Part shown: one piece after another, positions 43,814 to 51,934 of the stretch | How the letters are laid out: every line of letters begins with the position of its first letter | Numbering within the stretch: the stretch's first letter is position 1 | NCBI RefSeq assembly: GCF_052115445.1 | Contig: NZ_JBFRGR010000017.1 | Span: 84,240-148,239, forward strand | Reading direction: 5' to 3' | DNA: 64,000 bases | Origin: Paenibacillus_E sp052115445 | Lineage (GTDB): Bacteria; Bacillota; Bacilli; Paenibacillales; NBRC-103111 | Program-made: the position numbers and the translations under genes | The notes under the pieces: generated by a model | Database searches by the model: none | What the model saw: only the letters and a program-made list of their open reading frames with translations | What the model was told of the DNA's origin: nothing

Positions 43814-44656
43814 TTATCCTTTCACAGCGGACCCTACGGTCATCGCCTTCTCAACTTGTTCACTGAAGAGGATATAAACCAAGACAGTTGGCAAGCTGGC
43901 AATCGTCATCGCTGCCCCCATTGCACCCCAGTTTGTCGTAAACTGACCTTGGAAGAATAGTAATCCGAGCGGTAAGGTTTTCAGTGATTCTTTGGTAATT
44001 AAAATGAGTGCCATCGTGAATTCATTCCAAGAGGATAAGAAAACGAAAATGACCATCGTCGCCATTGCCGGCTTGATAATAGGTAAAATAATGGTGTAAA
44101 ACGTCCGGTAGATGCTAGCCCCATCCATGCAGGCGGATTCTTCAAGCTCAACCGGGATTGAACGAAAGAAACCGTAAAACACCATGCTGGAGAACGAAAT
44201 ATTAAAGGCAATATAAGGAACAATGAGTGCACCATACGTGTTAGCTAAGTGGAAATCACGAACAAGAATAGCCAACGGGATCATGATAACTTGTATCGGA
44301 ATGAACATCCCGATGACTACATAGATTCTTGCCACTTCCTTGAAACGCCACTGCATGCGAGCTACTGCATAAGAAAACGTTACAGAGAGCACAATCGTGC
44401 CTACGACCGTACAGGCTGCCACGAGCAAGCTGTTGCTGAAGTACTGCGGTACATTAAATTTGGACCACGCGTCCACATAATTTTCGAAGCGAAAATGTGT
44501 TGGAATTCCGAAAGGATTCGTAACGAAAATTTCATTGTTATTTTTCAGTGAATAGAAAATCATCCACAATAACGGATACACCGATAACCCCGCATACACC
44601 CATAATAGGATGCCAAGGAGCGGATTTTTTTTGCGCAATTTCATGAAACCGTTCAT
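43814..44656 (-). CDS. Carbohydrate ABC transporter permease (MalG type)
   Basis: A 280-residue membrane permease with about six spans. The coupling loop reads EESACMDGASIYRTFYTIIL near residue 173, a variant of EAA..DGA in which the usual Ala-Ala is Ser-Ala-Cys. AAGGAGG lies before the ATG. It follows the other permease by 12 bases and is the last gene of the operon kinase, response regulator, lipoprotein, permease, permease. With its partner it forms a CUT1-type importer lacking its own ATPase. Substrate unknown. Confidence 0.93.
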   Translation of the reverse strand: MNGFMKLRKKNPLLGILLWVYAGLSVYPLLWMIFYSLKNNNEIFVTNPFGIPTHFRFENYVDAWSKFNVPQYFSNSLLVAACTVVGTIVLSVTFSYAVARMQWRFKEVARIYVVIGMFIPIQVIMIPLAILVRDFHLANTYGALIVPYIAFNISFSSMVFYGFFRSIPVELEESACMDGASIYRTFYTIILPIIKPAMATMVIFVFLSSWNEFTMALILITKESLKTLPLGLLFFQGQFTTNWGAMGAAMTIASLPTVLVYILFSEQVEKAMTVGSAVKG

Positions 44657-44668
44657 TTGTCATCCTCC

Positions 44669-45547
44669 TTAATAGGTAATTCGCTCACGAGCAATGAGTT
44701 TATTAATCGCTAACGTTACAATCAAACATTCAATAACAAGGAATGCTGCAGCCGCACTGCCATAGCCGAATTCACCAACACGGAAAGCAGAACGGTACAT
44801 CAGGTACGTCAACGTGTAAGTGGAGTTACCAGGCCCGCCGCCCGTCATGATAAACATGTTAGCAAAAGCGTTCAACCCACCTGTAATCGCGAGGACTAGG
44901 CAAAATTTGTACGTCTCAGCCAGCATCGGAATTGTAATTTTCATATGTGCTTTGAATTTGGAAGCGCCATCGATACGGGCAGCCTCTAAGTACTGTTCTG
45001 GCACGGACTTCACAGCCGCAAGAAGCAGCGCGAACTGGTACCCCATGTACTGCCAAGCATTTACGAAGGCAATCGCAAAGATCGCTGTTTTGCTATTAGT
45101 AAGCCAGTCTTGACGGTACGAGATTCCTAATGCTTCGAATACTTTGTTGATCAAACCATACTCACTGTTATACATCGCCAACCAGAGCTGACAGACGACT
45201 GTAATGGAAAGTACGACCGGAATGAAGTAGGAAATGCGTAGAAGTTTACTCCCTTTGAAGCCCTCTGCTACGGCAAAAGCGAGCACAGACCCGATCCCAA
45301 TCTGCACAACGGCTAGGATGCCTGCAAACACGAGTCCATTATAGAGGGACGTGTAGAAAATACTATCTTGAAACAATCGTGTGTAGTTATCCAGAAAGAT
45401 AAACGTGCCTTCGCTCAAGCCATCCCATTCGAAGGTACTGCGGTAAAAGGTTTGTAGAATCGGATAAAACACGATCACTGTATACAAAAGGAGAGCCGGC
45501 AGCGTGAATAGCATAATCGCCACTTTATTTCCCATGAATTTGCGCAT
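44669..45547 (-). CDS. Carbohydrate ABC transporter permease (MalF type)
   Basis: A permease of about 292 residues. The first span starts at VAIMLFTLPALLLYTVIVFY, and the EAA-loop motif YLEAARIDGASKFKAHMKIT lies near residue 198. I chose the ATG at 45547 because AAGGGAAG lies upstream and the protein then begins MRKFMGNKVA, as usual for the family; a longer in-frame start at 45619 would run through an intercistronic hairpin. It is preceded by the binding-protein gene and that hairpin, and followed at 12 bases by the second permease. Confidence 0.93.
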   Translation of the reverse strand: MRKFMGNKVAIMLFTLPALLLYTVIVFYPILQTFYRSTFEWDGLSEGTFIFLDNYTRLFQDSIFYTSLYNGLVFAGILAVVQIGIGSVLAFAVAEGFKGSKLLRISYFIPVVLSITVVCQLWLAMYNSEYGLINKVFEALGISYRQDWLTNSKTAIFAIAFVNAWQYMGYQFALLLAAVKSVPEQYLEAARIDGASKFKAHMKITIPMLAETYKFCLVLAITGGLNAFANMFIMTGGGPGNSTYTLTYLMYRSAFRVGEFGYGSAAAAFLVIECLIVTLAINKLIARERITY

Positions 45548-45569
45548 GTCATCACTTCCCTTGTAGAGT

Positions 45570-45608
45570 AAAAGACTCACTCTGGGGTGGAGCGTTCCAG
45601 GGTGAGTC
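45570..45608 (-). terminator. Intercistronic hairpin between binding protein and permeases
   Basis: On the minus strand GACTCACCCTGG pairs with CCAGAGTGAGTC around an 11-base loop and is followed by TTTTAC. It probably ends most transcripts after the binding-protein gene or shields its 3' end. The other ABC operon has a counterpart at 1989-2032. Confidence 0.65.
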
Positions 45609-45629
45609 TCCCATGTCATAGCATCACAT

Positions 45630-46967
45630 TTATTTCGCTGTAACTGCTGCTTTATTCAAATCTTTGATGAATTGATCGGACGTGTAGTTACCTGTCATTA
45701 GGTTTTGAGTTGCATCTTCAAGTGCTGCTTTGAACTTCGGATTGGACAAGCCCCATGAGAATGCGGTTGTGCTTGTGATTTTCGGAATATCCTTGGAAAG
45801 CTGATCCATCATTGGAGGGAACTGCTTCACAATCGGTTTGTCTACCTTCGTTGCAACAATCGGGTTACTGCGGTTTGTGAACTTGTACTCAGCATATTTC
45901 AAGGAAATGAACGATGCTACTTTCGCTGCTAGCTCTTTATCTTTCGTGTTTGNNGATACAGCATATCCACCTGGACCACCGCTGCCGCTGAATGCTGTTT
46001 TACCTTTTTCATAGGCTGCTGCATCAGCTGCAGGCAAGTACATGTAGCCGGCTTTGTCGCCAAGCGCTTTGGTTGCTGCTTCAATTTCCCATTGACCGTT
46101 AATGAACATTGCTGCTTTACCTTCATGGTAAAGTGCCGCTGCCTGGTCATAGTTCAAGTTGGTTGCGCCCTTAGGCAGCATGCCCGCTTTCACAAGCTCG
46201 ATAATTTTATCAGCAGCTGTTTTGTAAGCCGCGTCGTCTGCTTTCGCCGTACCTTTATCCAATTTGTTAATACCGCCTGGATCCGCACGTGTTACGAACA
46301 TGTCATACAGCGCTACGCAAGGCCATTTCTCTTTGGCAAAAATGGAAAGCGGCGTTACACCTTTTGCATTGAATGCTTTAACAGCCGTCATCATTTCATC
46401 ATACGTTGTTGGTACTTTCACGCCGTTTTGTTGGAACAAATCTTTGTTGTAGTACAACAGGGCTACTTCGTTCCCTGCATACGGGAATGCATACGTGTGA
46501 CCATCATCTGTCACCAGTGTGTTCATTGCGCTCGGCTGCATTTTATCCTTGAAGCCAAACTTCGTTACGTACTCATCCAACATCAGGATGTTATTTGATT
46601 TTTTGAACGTGTCGATAATGTCTAACCCTGCTTGGAAAATGTCGGGAAGATTCCCCGTCGCTGCATACGTCTTTAACTTCTGTCCATCATCTTGTGCTTG
46701 GATATCCAACTCAAGCTCTACGTTGGGCATTTCCTTTTTCAATTCAGCTACTGCATAGTCATAAGGTGTTTTCGTATCTTCATCTGCATATTGGGCATAA
46801 ATTCTAAGTTTGACTGGTTTTGCATCCGCCTTAGCCGGTGCTGTCGTAGCTGCAGTTGTTGCCGCCGGGGCAGCGCTGGTAGTTTCTTTCGGTGTTTCTG
46901 TGGAACCGCAAGCTGCTAGGCTAGTCGCCGCGAGTAAGCTTACGAGAGTAACTGCCATCTTTTTCAT
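45630..46967 (-). CDS. Extracellular sugar-binding lipoprotein
   Basis: A family 1 solute-binding protein of about 445 residues. Its lipoprotein signal has lipobox SLAAC with Cys near residue 20, followed by an Ala/Thr-rich linker and KLRIYAQYADED at the start of the fold. A late FINGQWEIEAATKA segment is typical of CUT1 binding proteins. I chose the ATG at 46967 because GGGAGG lies upstream; an in-frame start at 47078 would lack a signal peptide. Two adjacent N bases lie at 45953-45954. It follows the response regulator gene and leads the import operon. A GCACA-TTCG-TGTGC palindrome at 47075-47088 may belong to its promoter. Confidence 0.93.
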   Translation of the reverse strand: MKKMAVTLVSLLAATSLAACGSTETPKETTSAAPAATTAATTAPAKADAKPVKLRIYAQYADEDTKTPYDYAVAELKKEMPNVELELDIQAQDDGQKLKTYAATGNLPDIFQAGLDIIDTFKKSNNILMLDEYVTKFGFKDKMQPSAMNTLVTDDGHTYAFPYAGNEVALLYYNKDLFQQNGVKVPTTYDEMMTAVKAFNAKGVTPLSIFAKEKWPCVALYDMFVTRADPGGINKLDKGTAKADDAAYKTAADKIIELVKAGMLPKGATNLNYDQAAALYHEGKAAMFINGQWEIEAATKALGDKAGYMYLPAADAAAYEKGKTAFSGSGGPGGYAVXXNTKDKELAAKVASFISLKYAEYKFTNRSNPIVATKVDKPIVKQFPPMMDQLSKDIPKITSTTAFSWGLSNPKFKAALEDATQNLMTGNYTSDQFIKDLNKAAVTAK

Positions 46968-47093
46968 GTGTAGACCTCCCAATAATTCTTGTGCGTTTCT
47001 CCTCTTTACATCCTCAGTATAGAGGCAAAAACCCACAGTGATAATGGAATAACTGAGGGCTTCTGGTAAAATCCGCACATTCGTGTGCAGTCG

Positions 47094-48683
47094 TTATATG
47101 CGATTATTCTCATACTCACTGGGCGAATAGCCGAAGAATTTCTTGAAACTTTTGCTAAAATAACTAGGGTCATTAACCCCAATCTGCTCCGCAATATCTG
47201 CCAAACGAATGTTGCCTTTGCCTAGTAACTCCTTCGCTTTATGCATACGCACATGGGTCACATAATCCGTTACCGTCATGCCGATTTCCTTCTTAAATAT
47301 CGCCCGCAAATAGCTTGGGTTAATGAACACCTGCTNGGCAATCTGATCCAATTGGAGCTCGGAATCCATGTATTGACCCTCGATATACTCTTTGGCTGAT
47401 TGGGCAATTTTCGAGGATCTCGTCTTTTTGTGCTTGTTCGTATATTGAATCGCCTTAGCGAAAAGCTCCTTGATCCATGTCGATGTGCTCTCTATGGAAC
47501 CCAACCGCTTGATTTCACTATAGGGGTAAAAGGCTTCGCCAAAGCAGTCCTCGATGGGATGCCCCATCTCTGTGATATAAGAGAGACAAACGGAAATTAG
47601 CCCCATGGAAATCACATAGGTATATTCCAAAGACAATCGTTGCTCACGAATAGACTGGAAAACTTCTTCCAGTTTATCTTCTACTTTCTCCGTATTATGC
47701 ATGCGCAAGAGTACGAGCAGCTCTTCGTTGATCTCCGTCGGGTAGAGCGCCTGCTTGCCAGAATCAAGCACATTAGAGCCATAAGCGATCACACGGTCGT
47801 TTCCTAATACGAACTTGTTCTGAAGAGCTTCCAGCGCTTCCAAATAAGAGGTGCGAATGCCTATGTAGCCAGACTGACTGCGACCGACGCCAATGGTGAT
47901 CGTGAATTTCAGGTATTTTTTGATCAAAAAAATAAGCTTCTCATACCCCTCTAACGCAGGAACCTCGAGATCGTTCACCCCTTGGTGCTCGACCAGACAA
48001 ATAATCCGCCCTTCTGGCCCGTTGAAAATAAGGTGATGTCCAGTCTCCTCCATCGCTTCGTTCAAAATGTTCGTCACGGCATATTTCCACAGTAAGCGTT
48101 CGCTCACTTGATTCCATTTGACATCCATATGGTCAATTTCAATACACGCAACAACGAACAAGGAGGAGGCGAATGACTCCCCAAGTTGCTGGAGCTTCTG
48201 CGTTGTTTCCTCAGGAGAATGGTGATAGTCACTGCTAAGCAAATGGTTCAAATAACTTTCTTTCATCATTTGCTGATTTTCTTTGAGCGTGGATCTTTCT
48301 TCCCGCGCTTTTTCGTGTTCTTTCTGCAGCTTAAGCAACGTTAGGATGAGTTCATCTTTGGAGAACGGCTTGAGGATATAATCCTCCACGCCCAGCTTTA
48401 ACGCTTTGCGCGCATAGTCAAATTCATTATGTCCTGTAATGAGGACCACACTCGTTGCTGGATAGTGCTCTTTCAATTGCTCCGTAAGGGTCAAACCATC
48501 CATGAAAGGCATTGTTATATCGACAAGCGCTATATCAGGTTGATGTAATTGAACTTGCTCGAGGGCTTCAATCCCGTTCTTCGCTTCGGCGCAAAGTTCA
48601 AAGCCATAGGCCTCCCAGTCTAATGCTGAACGCAAATATTCTCGGAAAATCGATTCATCATCGACGATTACTATTTTCTGCAT
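47094..48683 (-). CDS. YesN-type response regulator, AraC DNA-binding output
   Basis: A response regulator of about 529 residues. Receiver at about residues 1-120: IVIVDDE, phospho-Asp in IALVDITMPF near residue 54, Lys in YILKPF. A middle region without a clear fold is followed by a C-terminal AraC pair (LDQIAXQVFINPSYLRAIFK and LADIAEQIGVNDPSYFSKSF). I chose the ATG at 48683 because GGAG is well spaced from it; an ATG two codons upstream lies too close. The gene starts six bases after the kinase stop, so the two are one system. It probably activates the importer genes directly downstream. One N lies at 47336. Confidence 0.94.
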   Translation of the reverse strand: MQKIVIVDDESIFREYLRSALDWEAYGFELCAEAKNGIEALEQVQLHQPDIALVDITMPFMDGLTLTEQLKEHYPATSVVLITGHNEFDYARKALKLGVEDYILKPFSKDELILTLLKLQKEHEKAREERSTLKENQQMMKESYLNHLLSSDYHHSPEETTQKLQQLGESFASSLFVVACIEIDHMDVKWNQVSERLLWKYAVTNILNEAMEETGHHLIFNGPEGRIICLVEHQGVNDLEVPALEGYEKLIFLIKKYLKFTITIGVGRSQSGYIGIRTSYLEALEALQNKFVLGNDRVIAYGSNVLDSGKQALYPTEINEELLVLLRMHNTEKVEDKLEEVFQSIREQRLSLEYTYVISMGLISVCLSYITEMGHPIEDCFGEAFYPYSEIKRLGSIESTSTWIKELFAKAIQYTNKHKKTRSSKIAQSAKEYIEGQYMDSELQLDQIAXQVFINPSYLRAIFKKEIGMTVTDYVTHVRMHKAKELLGKGNIRLADIAEQIGVNDPSYFSKSFKKFFGYSPSEYENNRI

Positions 48684-48689
48684 GCACAT

Positions 48690-50489
48690 CTACTCCTCAT
48701 CCCGCCTAAAAGGCAACCATAGCGTAACTTCCGTGCCTTGTCCTTGTTCACTTCTAATTTGTAAGCCATATTCATCTCCATAGTACAATTGGATACGGTC
48801 GTTCACATTCTTGAAGCCATATCCCACAGCCTCCTGAGGAGATTCCGTCTTTTTCACAATGGCCTTGAGCCGCTCTGAATCCATGCCCACGCCATCATCC
48901 GCGACAATGATTTTTATTTTGGAATCGACAATTTCGCCTGTTACCTTGAGAAGTCCAAGACTTCCTTTCGTTTTGAGTCCGTGATAAATCGCGTTTTCGA
49001 TAAGCGGCTGTATGGTCAGTTTCGGAATTTGACCACTCAGCACTTCGTTATGAATATCAAATTCATAGGTAAACACATCGGAATAGCGAATACGCTGGAT
49101 GGATAAATAATCTTTCACATTGCGAATTTCTTCTTCAATCGTGATCGTTTCGCGGCCTTTACTAAGCGCAGCGCGATAGAAATCGGCCAATGCTTTCGTT
49201 GTCCGTTGCACATCGCGTGCTCGTCCCATTTCTGACAGCGTATAGATGACATCCAAGGTATTATAGAGGAAATGCGGCTTAATTTGAGCTTGAATCAGGG
49301 CAAGCTCGTATTCCCGTTTCTTCTTTTGCTCCCAATTAATGTTGGTCAATAGCTCTTGAATCCGCCGAATCATCGCATTAAAGCCAGAGGACAGCATTCC
49401 GATTTCATCTTCTGAATTTACTTGGAATTCGATATCCAAGCTGCCTTCCTTGACCTTCTTCATGTATTTCGTGAGCCCCATAATGGGCTTAGCGATCAAT
49501 TGGGAGAGCATGCCTGCGCCAAGAAGGGCAAAAAAGAGGCAGACAATACCCAGCAATACGATGAGTAACGTAATTTTGCGCGTATCTGCCGTCAATGAAG
49601 CAAGAGGTGCCATCGAAATCAATTTCCAACTAAAGCTAGGGACATCGGAGCTCACGACAAGAGTTTTCTCATATTCGAAAGAAGTCGGATCGGTAACATG
49701 CTTGCTTGAGGTGATCCAGAGCTTCATCTCGGGATTGGCCACTTCTTGGAGCACATCCTCTGGATGCTGCGAAGAAGTAACAACACCTTCATCATCCACG
49801 ATAAAATAGCTGCCATCTTGGATCGAACCGATTTTCTGATAAATCGCGGATAAAGAGCTTTCTTTGATATTGAGCACAAGCAGGCCTAACTTCTGTCCGG
49901 TGTATATGTTTACGATTCGCTTCCCTAACGTCATCACTGTTTCTTGCGAACCGTTGGTTAAATAATCCCTGCGCTGCATCGGGAACCAAATGTTATTCCC
50001 GCTCGATGCATCAATTTGCTTTAGCATGGGGCTTGAGGGTATCCACTCCCGATTCCGCTCCATGAGTACATTCGAGCCATAGATTCGATTATTCGTATCA
50101 ATGAATGCGGCTGACTGCACATCGGGGAAAACGAGCAAGGCAAAGCTCAGCTGATTCGTGATTTGCGTGTACATTTGCAGGCTGGTTTCTGGAGCGGCTA
50201 AGGATTGTGGGTCTTCTACGATCACCTTGTTGAGATTAATAGTTAACATATTCGCGCAGCTTTCCACGTTCGTTAACATGCCTGTGATGCGGGTAATGAT
50301 GAGGGAGGAGTTGTCCGACACGTTTTTGATCGTTTTTTTGACGATAGCGTTCGTATACACTTGGTTCGAAACGAAACCCAGCACAAATAAGGGCACGAAG
50401 ATCAGTGGAAAATAAATGAGAATGATTTTATATCGAATGCGTTGATTGCGAAACCAATTCGTGGGTATCAATTTCTGAAGTATGTACAT
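48690..50489 (-). CDS. YesM-type membrane sensor histidine kinase
   Basis: A sensor kinase of about 599 residues. An N-terminal span (IILIYFPLIFVPLFVLGFVS) is followed by an extracellular Cache-like sensor (about 45-285), a second span (LLIVLLGIVCLFFALLGAGM), a HAMP domain (LIAKPIMGLTKYMKKVKEG), the His-kinase motif with phospho-His in LIQAQIKPHFLYNTLDVIY, and an ATPase domain (PLIENAIYHGLKTKG, DDGVGM). I chose the ATG at 50489 because GGGAGGG lies upstream. It is translationally close to its response regulator and probably senses the sugar imported by the operon, perhaps through the binding protein; that is inference. Confidence 0.94.
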   Translation of the reverse strand: MYILQKLIPTNWFRNQRIRYKIILIYFPLIFVPLFVLGFVSNQVYTNAIVKKTIKNVSDNSSLIITRITGMLTNVESCANMLTINLNKVIVEDPQSLAAPETSLQMYTQITNQLSFALLVFPDVQSAAFIDTNNRIYGSNVLMERNREWIPSSPMLKQIDASSGNNIWFPMQRRDYLTNGSQETVMTLGKRIVNIYTGQKLGLLVLNIKESSLSAIYQKIGSIQDGSYFIVDDEGVVTSSQHPEDVLQEVANPEMKLWITSSKHVTDPTSFEYEKTLVVSSDVPSFSWKLISMAPLASLTADTRKITLLIVLLGIVCLFFALLGAGMLSQLIAKPIMGLTKYMKKVKEGSLDIEFQVNSEDEIGMLSSGFNAMIRRIQELLTNINWEQKKKREYELALIQAQIKPHFLYNTLDVIYTLSEMGRARDVQRTTKALADFYRAALSKGRETITIEEEIRNVKDYLSIQRIRYSDVFTYEFDIHNEVLSGQIPKLTIQPLIENAIYHGLKTKGSLGLLKVTGEIVDSKIKIIVADDGVGMDSERLKAIVKKTESPQEAVGYGFKNVNDRIQLYYGDEYGLQIRSEQGQGTEVTLWLPFRRDEE

Positions 50490-50607
50490 GAATGCCCTCC
50501 CTTTAGCGCAAACAAAAAATCCCCTACCCTGCAACGTCAGGAGTTTCCTGTCGGTTACATTGTAAAGGATTCATACCTTTTTTTAAACTCTCTACGTGGA
50601 GTAAACA

Positions 50608-50778
50608 TTAGCTGGTGCTTTCCAAACTATTTTCTCGGAATAAACTAATCTGTCTAGCTTGAATTTCTAAAAGTAAAAACAAGAGAAATTCCTTACTCAG
50701 CTTCATCCGGCTTGCATTTATATAGGCATCAACAAGCGTGTCATTGGAGATGGCTTTCAAGTTTTCGCGATCATTCAT
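50608..50778 (-). CDS. sda: Sporulation histidine kinase inhibitor Sda
   Basis: A 56-residue protein matching the Sda family, which binds sporulation kinases such as KinA and blocks their autophosphorylation when DNA replication is disturbed. The two-helix hairpin pattern reads LKAISNDTLVDAYINASRMK then LSKEFLLFLLLEIQARQI, comparable to the 46-52-residue B. subtilis protein. The ATG at 50778 has no ribosome site of its own; it lies eight bases inside the end of the upstream small gene, so translation is probably coupled. I saw no DnaA boxes upstream, whereas in B. subtilis sda is under DnaA control. It lies between the sugar-sensing kinase gene and an intergenic repeat region. Confidence 0.82.
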   Translation of the reverse strand: MNDRENLKAISNDTLVDAYINASRMKLSKEFLLFLLLEIQARQISLFRENSLESTS

Positions 50779-50938
50779 TGTGCAACAACCATTTCGGGCA
50801 TTCTTCTAGCATCGACATCATTTTTTTCATCGATTGTTGGATTTGTTCATCGGAGGGCAAGCATATATTGCCATAAGATTGTTGTACAACATCCGTTAAC
50901 ACCGAATCAAAAATGCCATTAAACTGCTCTGATTTCAC
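50771..50938 (-). CDS. Small protein upstream of and coupled to Sda
   Basis: A 55-residue protein I do not recognise. It starts at a GTG (50938) with AGGAGGGG seven bases upstream, one of the best ribosome sites in the window, and reads VKSEQFNGIFDSVLTDVVQQ through DEQIQQSMKKMMSMLEECPK to WLLHNE. Predicted mostly helical, acidic N-terminal half, one Cys in each half, no signal peptide. Its last codons overlap the sda start, so the two proteins are made together. A role in sporulation timing or in controlling Sda is only a guess. Confidence 0.6.
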   Translation of the reverse strand: MKSEQFNGIFDSVLTDVVQQSYGNICLPSDEQIQQSMKKMMSMLEECPKWLLHNE

Positions 50939-51107
50939 ATGAACCCCTCCTAATTTTCATTTATTTGGAAATTCCTACTTCTATCTTAGCTTGAAGTGCG
51001 TGAAAAAACAGCGCATTTATTTTTGCATCTCTTACATCTTTTTTTTCTATATTATGTAATTTTGTTTGCATTCAGGGAGATGTGACAAGTTGGTTTGTAG
51101 CGCGAAT

Positions 51108-51152
51108 TTACGCAAGATAGTGCGTAAGAACTATGTAGGGATAGTGCGCAAG
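51108..51152. repeat. Short inverted and direct repeats
   Basis: TTACGCA and TGCGTAA (51108-51127) form a perfect 7-bp inverted repeat, and GATAGTGCG recurs 24 bp later at 51140. The motif TGCGCAAG recalls the palindromes of the 5-kb array but is not a copy of them. Confidence 0.5.
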
Positions 51153-51301
51153 TCGCGCGTGGGAAAATATAAGAGTAATGGCATTGGAAAATGCTTGTGA
51201 GATAGTCGAAATAATCGACTTACAGCACTCCAATAGCCTTGCAGCGATTGCTCATCCGATTTCCCGACATCCTCGAGTTCGGGTTACGCCGCCGGTACCT
51301 T

Positions 51302-51487
51302 TTAGTCCTAAATTGCCGAATTAATCTCACTGTCCGCATCATGAAATCTTATTTAGTCCTAATACGCCCACCTAAATCGACCAAAACAACCCTCGCAGAA
51401 GGAATACGGGTAAATAGTTCGGCATAATCGGATTAATGAGCTTTTTTCACAAGCAATCTTCGTATTAATTCGGAAATATCGGACTAA
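51302..51487. repeat. Inverted repeat pair with 24-bp arms
   Basis: The arm at 51302-51325 (beginning TTAGTCCTAAATTGCC) and the reverse complement of 51464-51487 agree at 21 of 24 positions. A further partial copy (TTTAGTCCTAAT) lies near 51353 and another inverted part (ATCGGATTAAT) near 51428. The 186-bp unit has no reading frame and could be a miniature element or a folded RNA. Confidence 0.65.
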
Positions 51488-51558
51488 ATCAACTTCAGGC
51501 GAAATGCACACGTGTTCAAAAGTCAGTAGGGACAGTGTGCTGCGCATCCGCCNACAAT

Positions 51559-51600
51559 CAAAAACGCCGCCACCTCCGTCTGAACGGAGATAGCGGCGTA
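51559..51600 (-). terminator. Terminator of comFB
   Basis: On the minus strand ACGCCGCTATCTCCGT pairs with ACGGAGGTGGCGGCGT around a short loop, followed by TTTTTG. It lies 13 bases past the comFB stop. Confidence 0.85.
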
Positions 51601-51613
51601 GGCCTATCTTGCT

Positions 51614-51883
51614 TTACTCACGATGATGTTGATGATGCTCAACAATGCTCGATGCTTCCATTAATTCTCGCATGACATCTGAACGCAACTGTTGATTCGT
51701 AAATTCACCTTTAACAAATAGATGTCCCTTCTCACTGGAAGTATAACGTGGCGGAAGCTTGTTCAGCGCGATTGCCAATATATCTTCTTTGCACGTTCCA
51801 CAATCACACTTCAATTCATAGTTCTTCCGGAATTCTTCGAACAACTGCTTAACCACGGTTTCCATTGCGTTGATGACAGCCAT
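51614..51883 (-). CDS. comFB: Late competence development protein ComFB
   Basis: An 89-residue ComFB-family protein. The Cys cluster ELKCDCGTCKEDILAIALNK (about residues 23-42) and PPRYTSS match the family, whose B. subtilis member is encoded in the comF operon with a zinc-binding Cys set; proteins of this family have been linked to cyclic-di-nucleotide binding in cyanobacteria. The C-terminus is His-rich (HHQHHRE), which is unusual. GAGGGAG lies before the ATG. Here it is a single gene with its own terminator, not next to comFA or comFC. Confidence 0.87.
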   Translation of the reverse strand: MAVINAMETVVKQLFEEFRKNYELKCDCGTCKEDILAIALNKLPPRYTSSEKGHLFVKGEFTNQQLRSDVMRELMEASSIVEHHQHHRE

Positions 51884-51934
51884 CTGTAACTCTCCCTCTA
51901 AGAACCTTCGTTAAGTCTATTATACTCGATAAAC

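Larger units (their letters stand above)
50939..51613. other. Intergenic region with repeats
   Basis: No gene supported. It holds the leader of the small sda operon, two repeat groups (51108-51152 and 51302-51487) and the comFB terminator (51559-51600). An N lies at 51553. Confidence 0.65.

Noticed and set aside
50939..51060. DnaA boxes controlling sda
   Set aside because: No TTATNCACA match was found in the leader.
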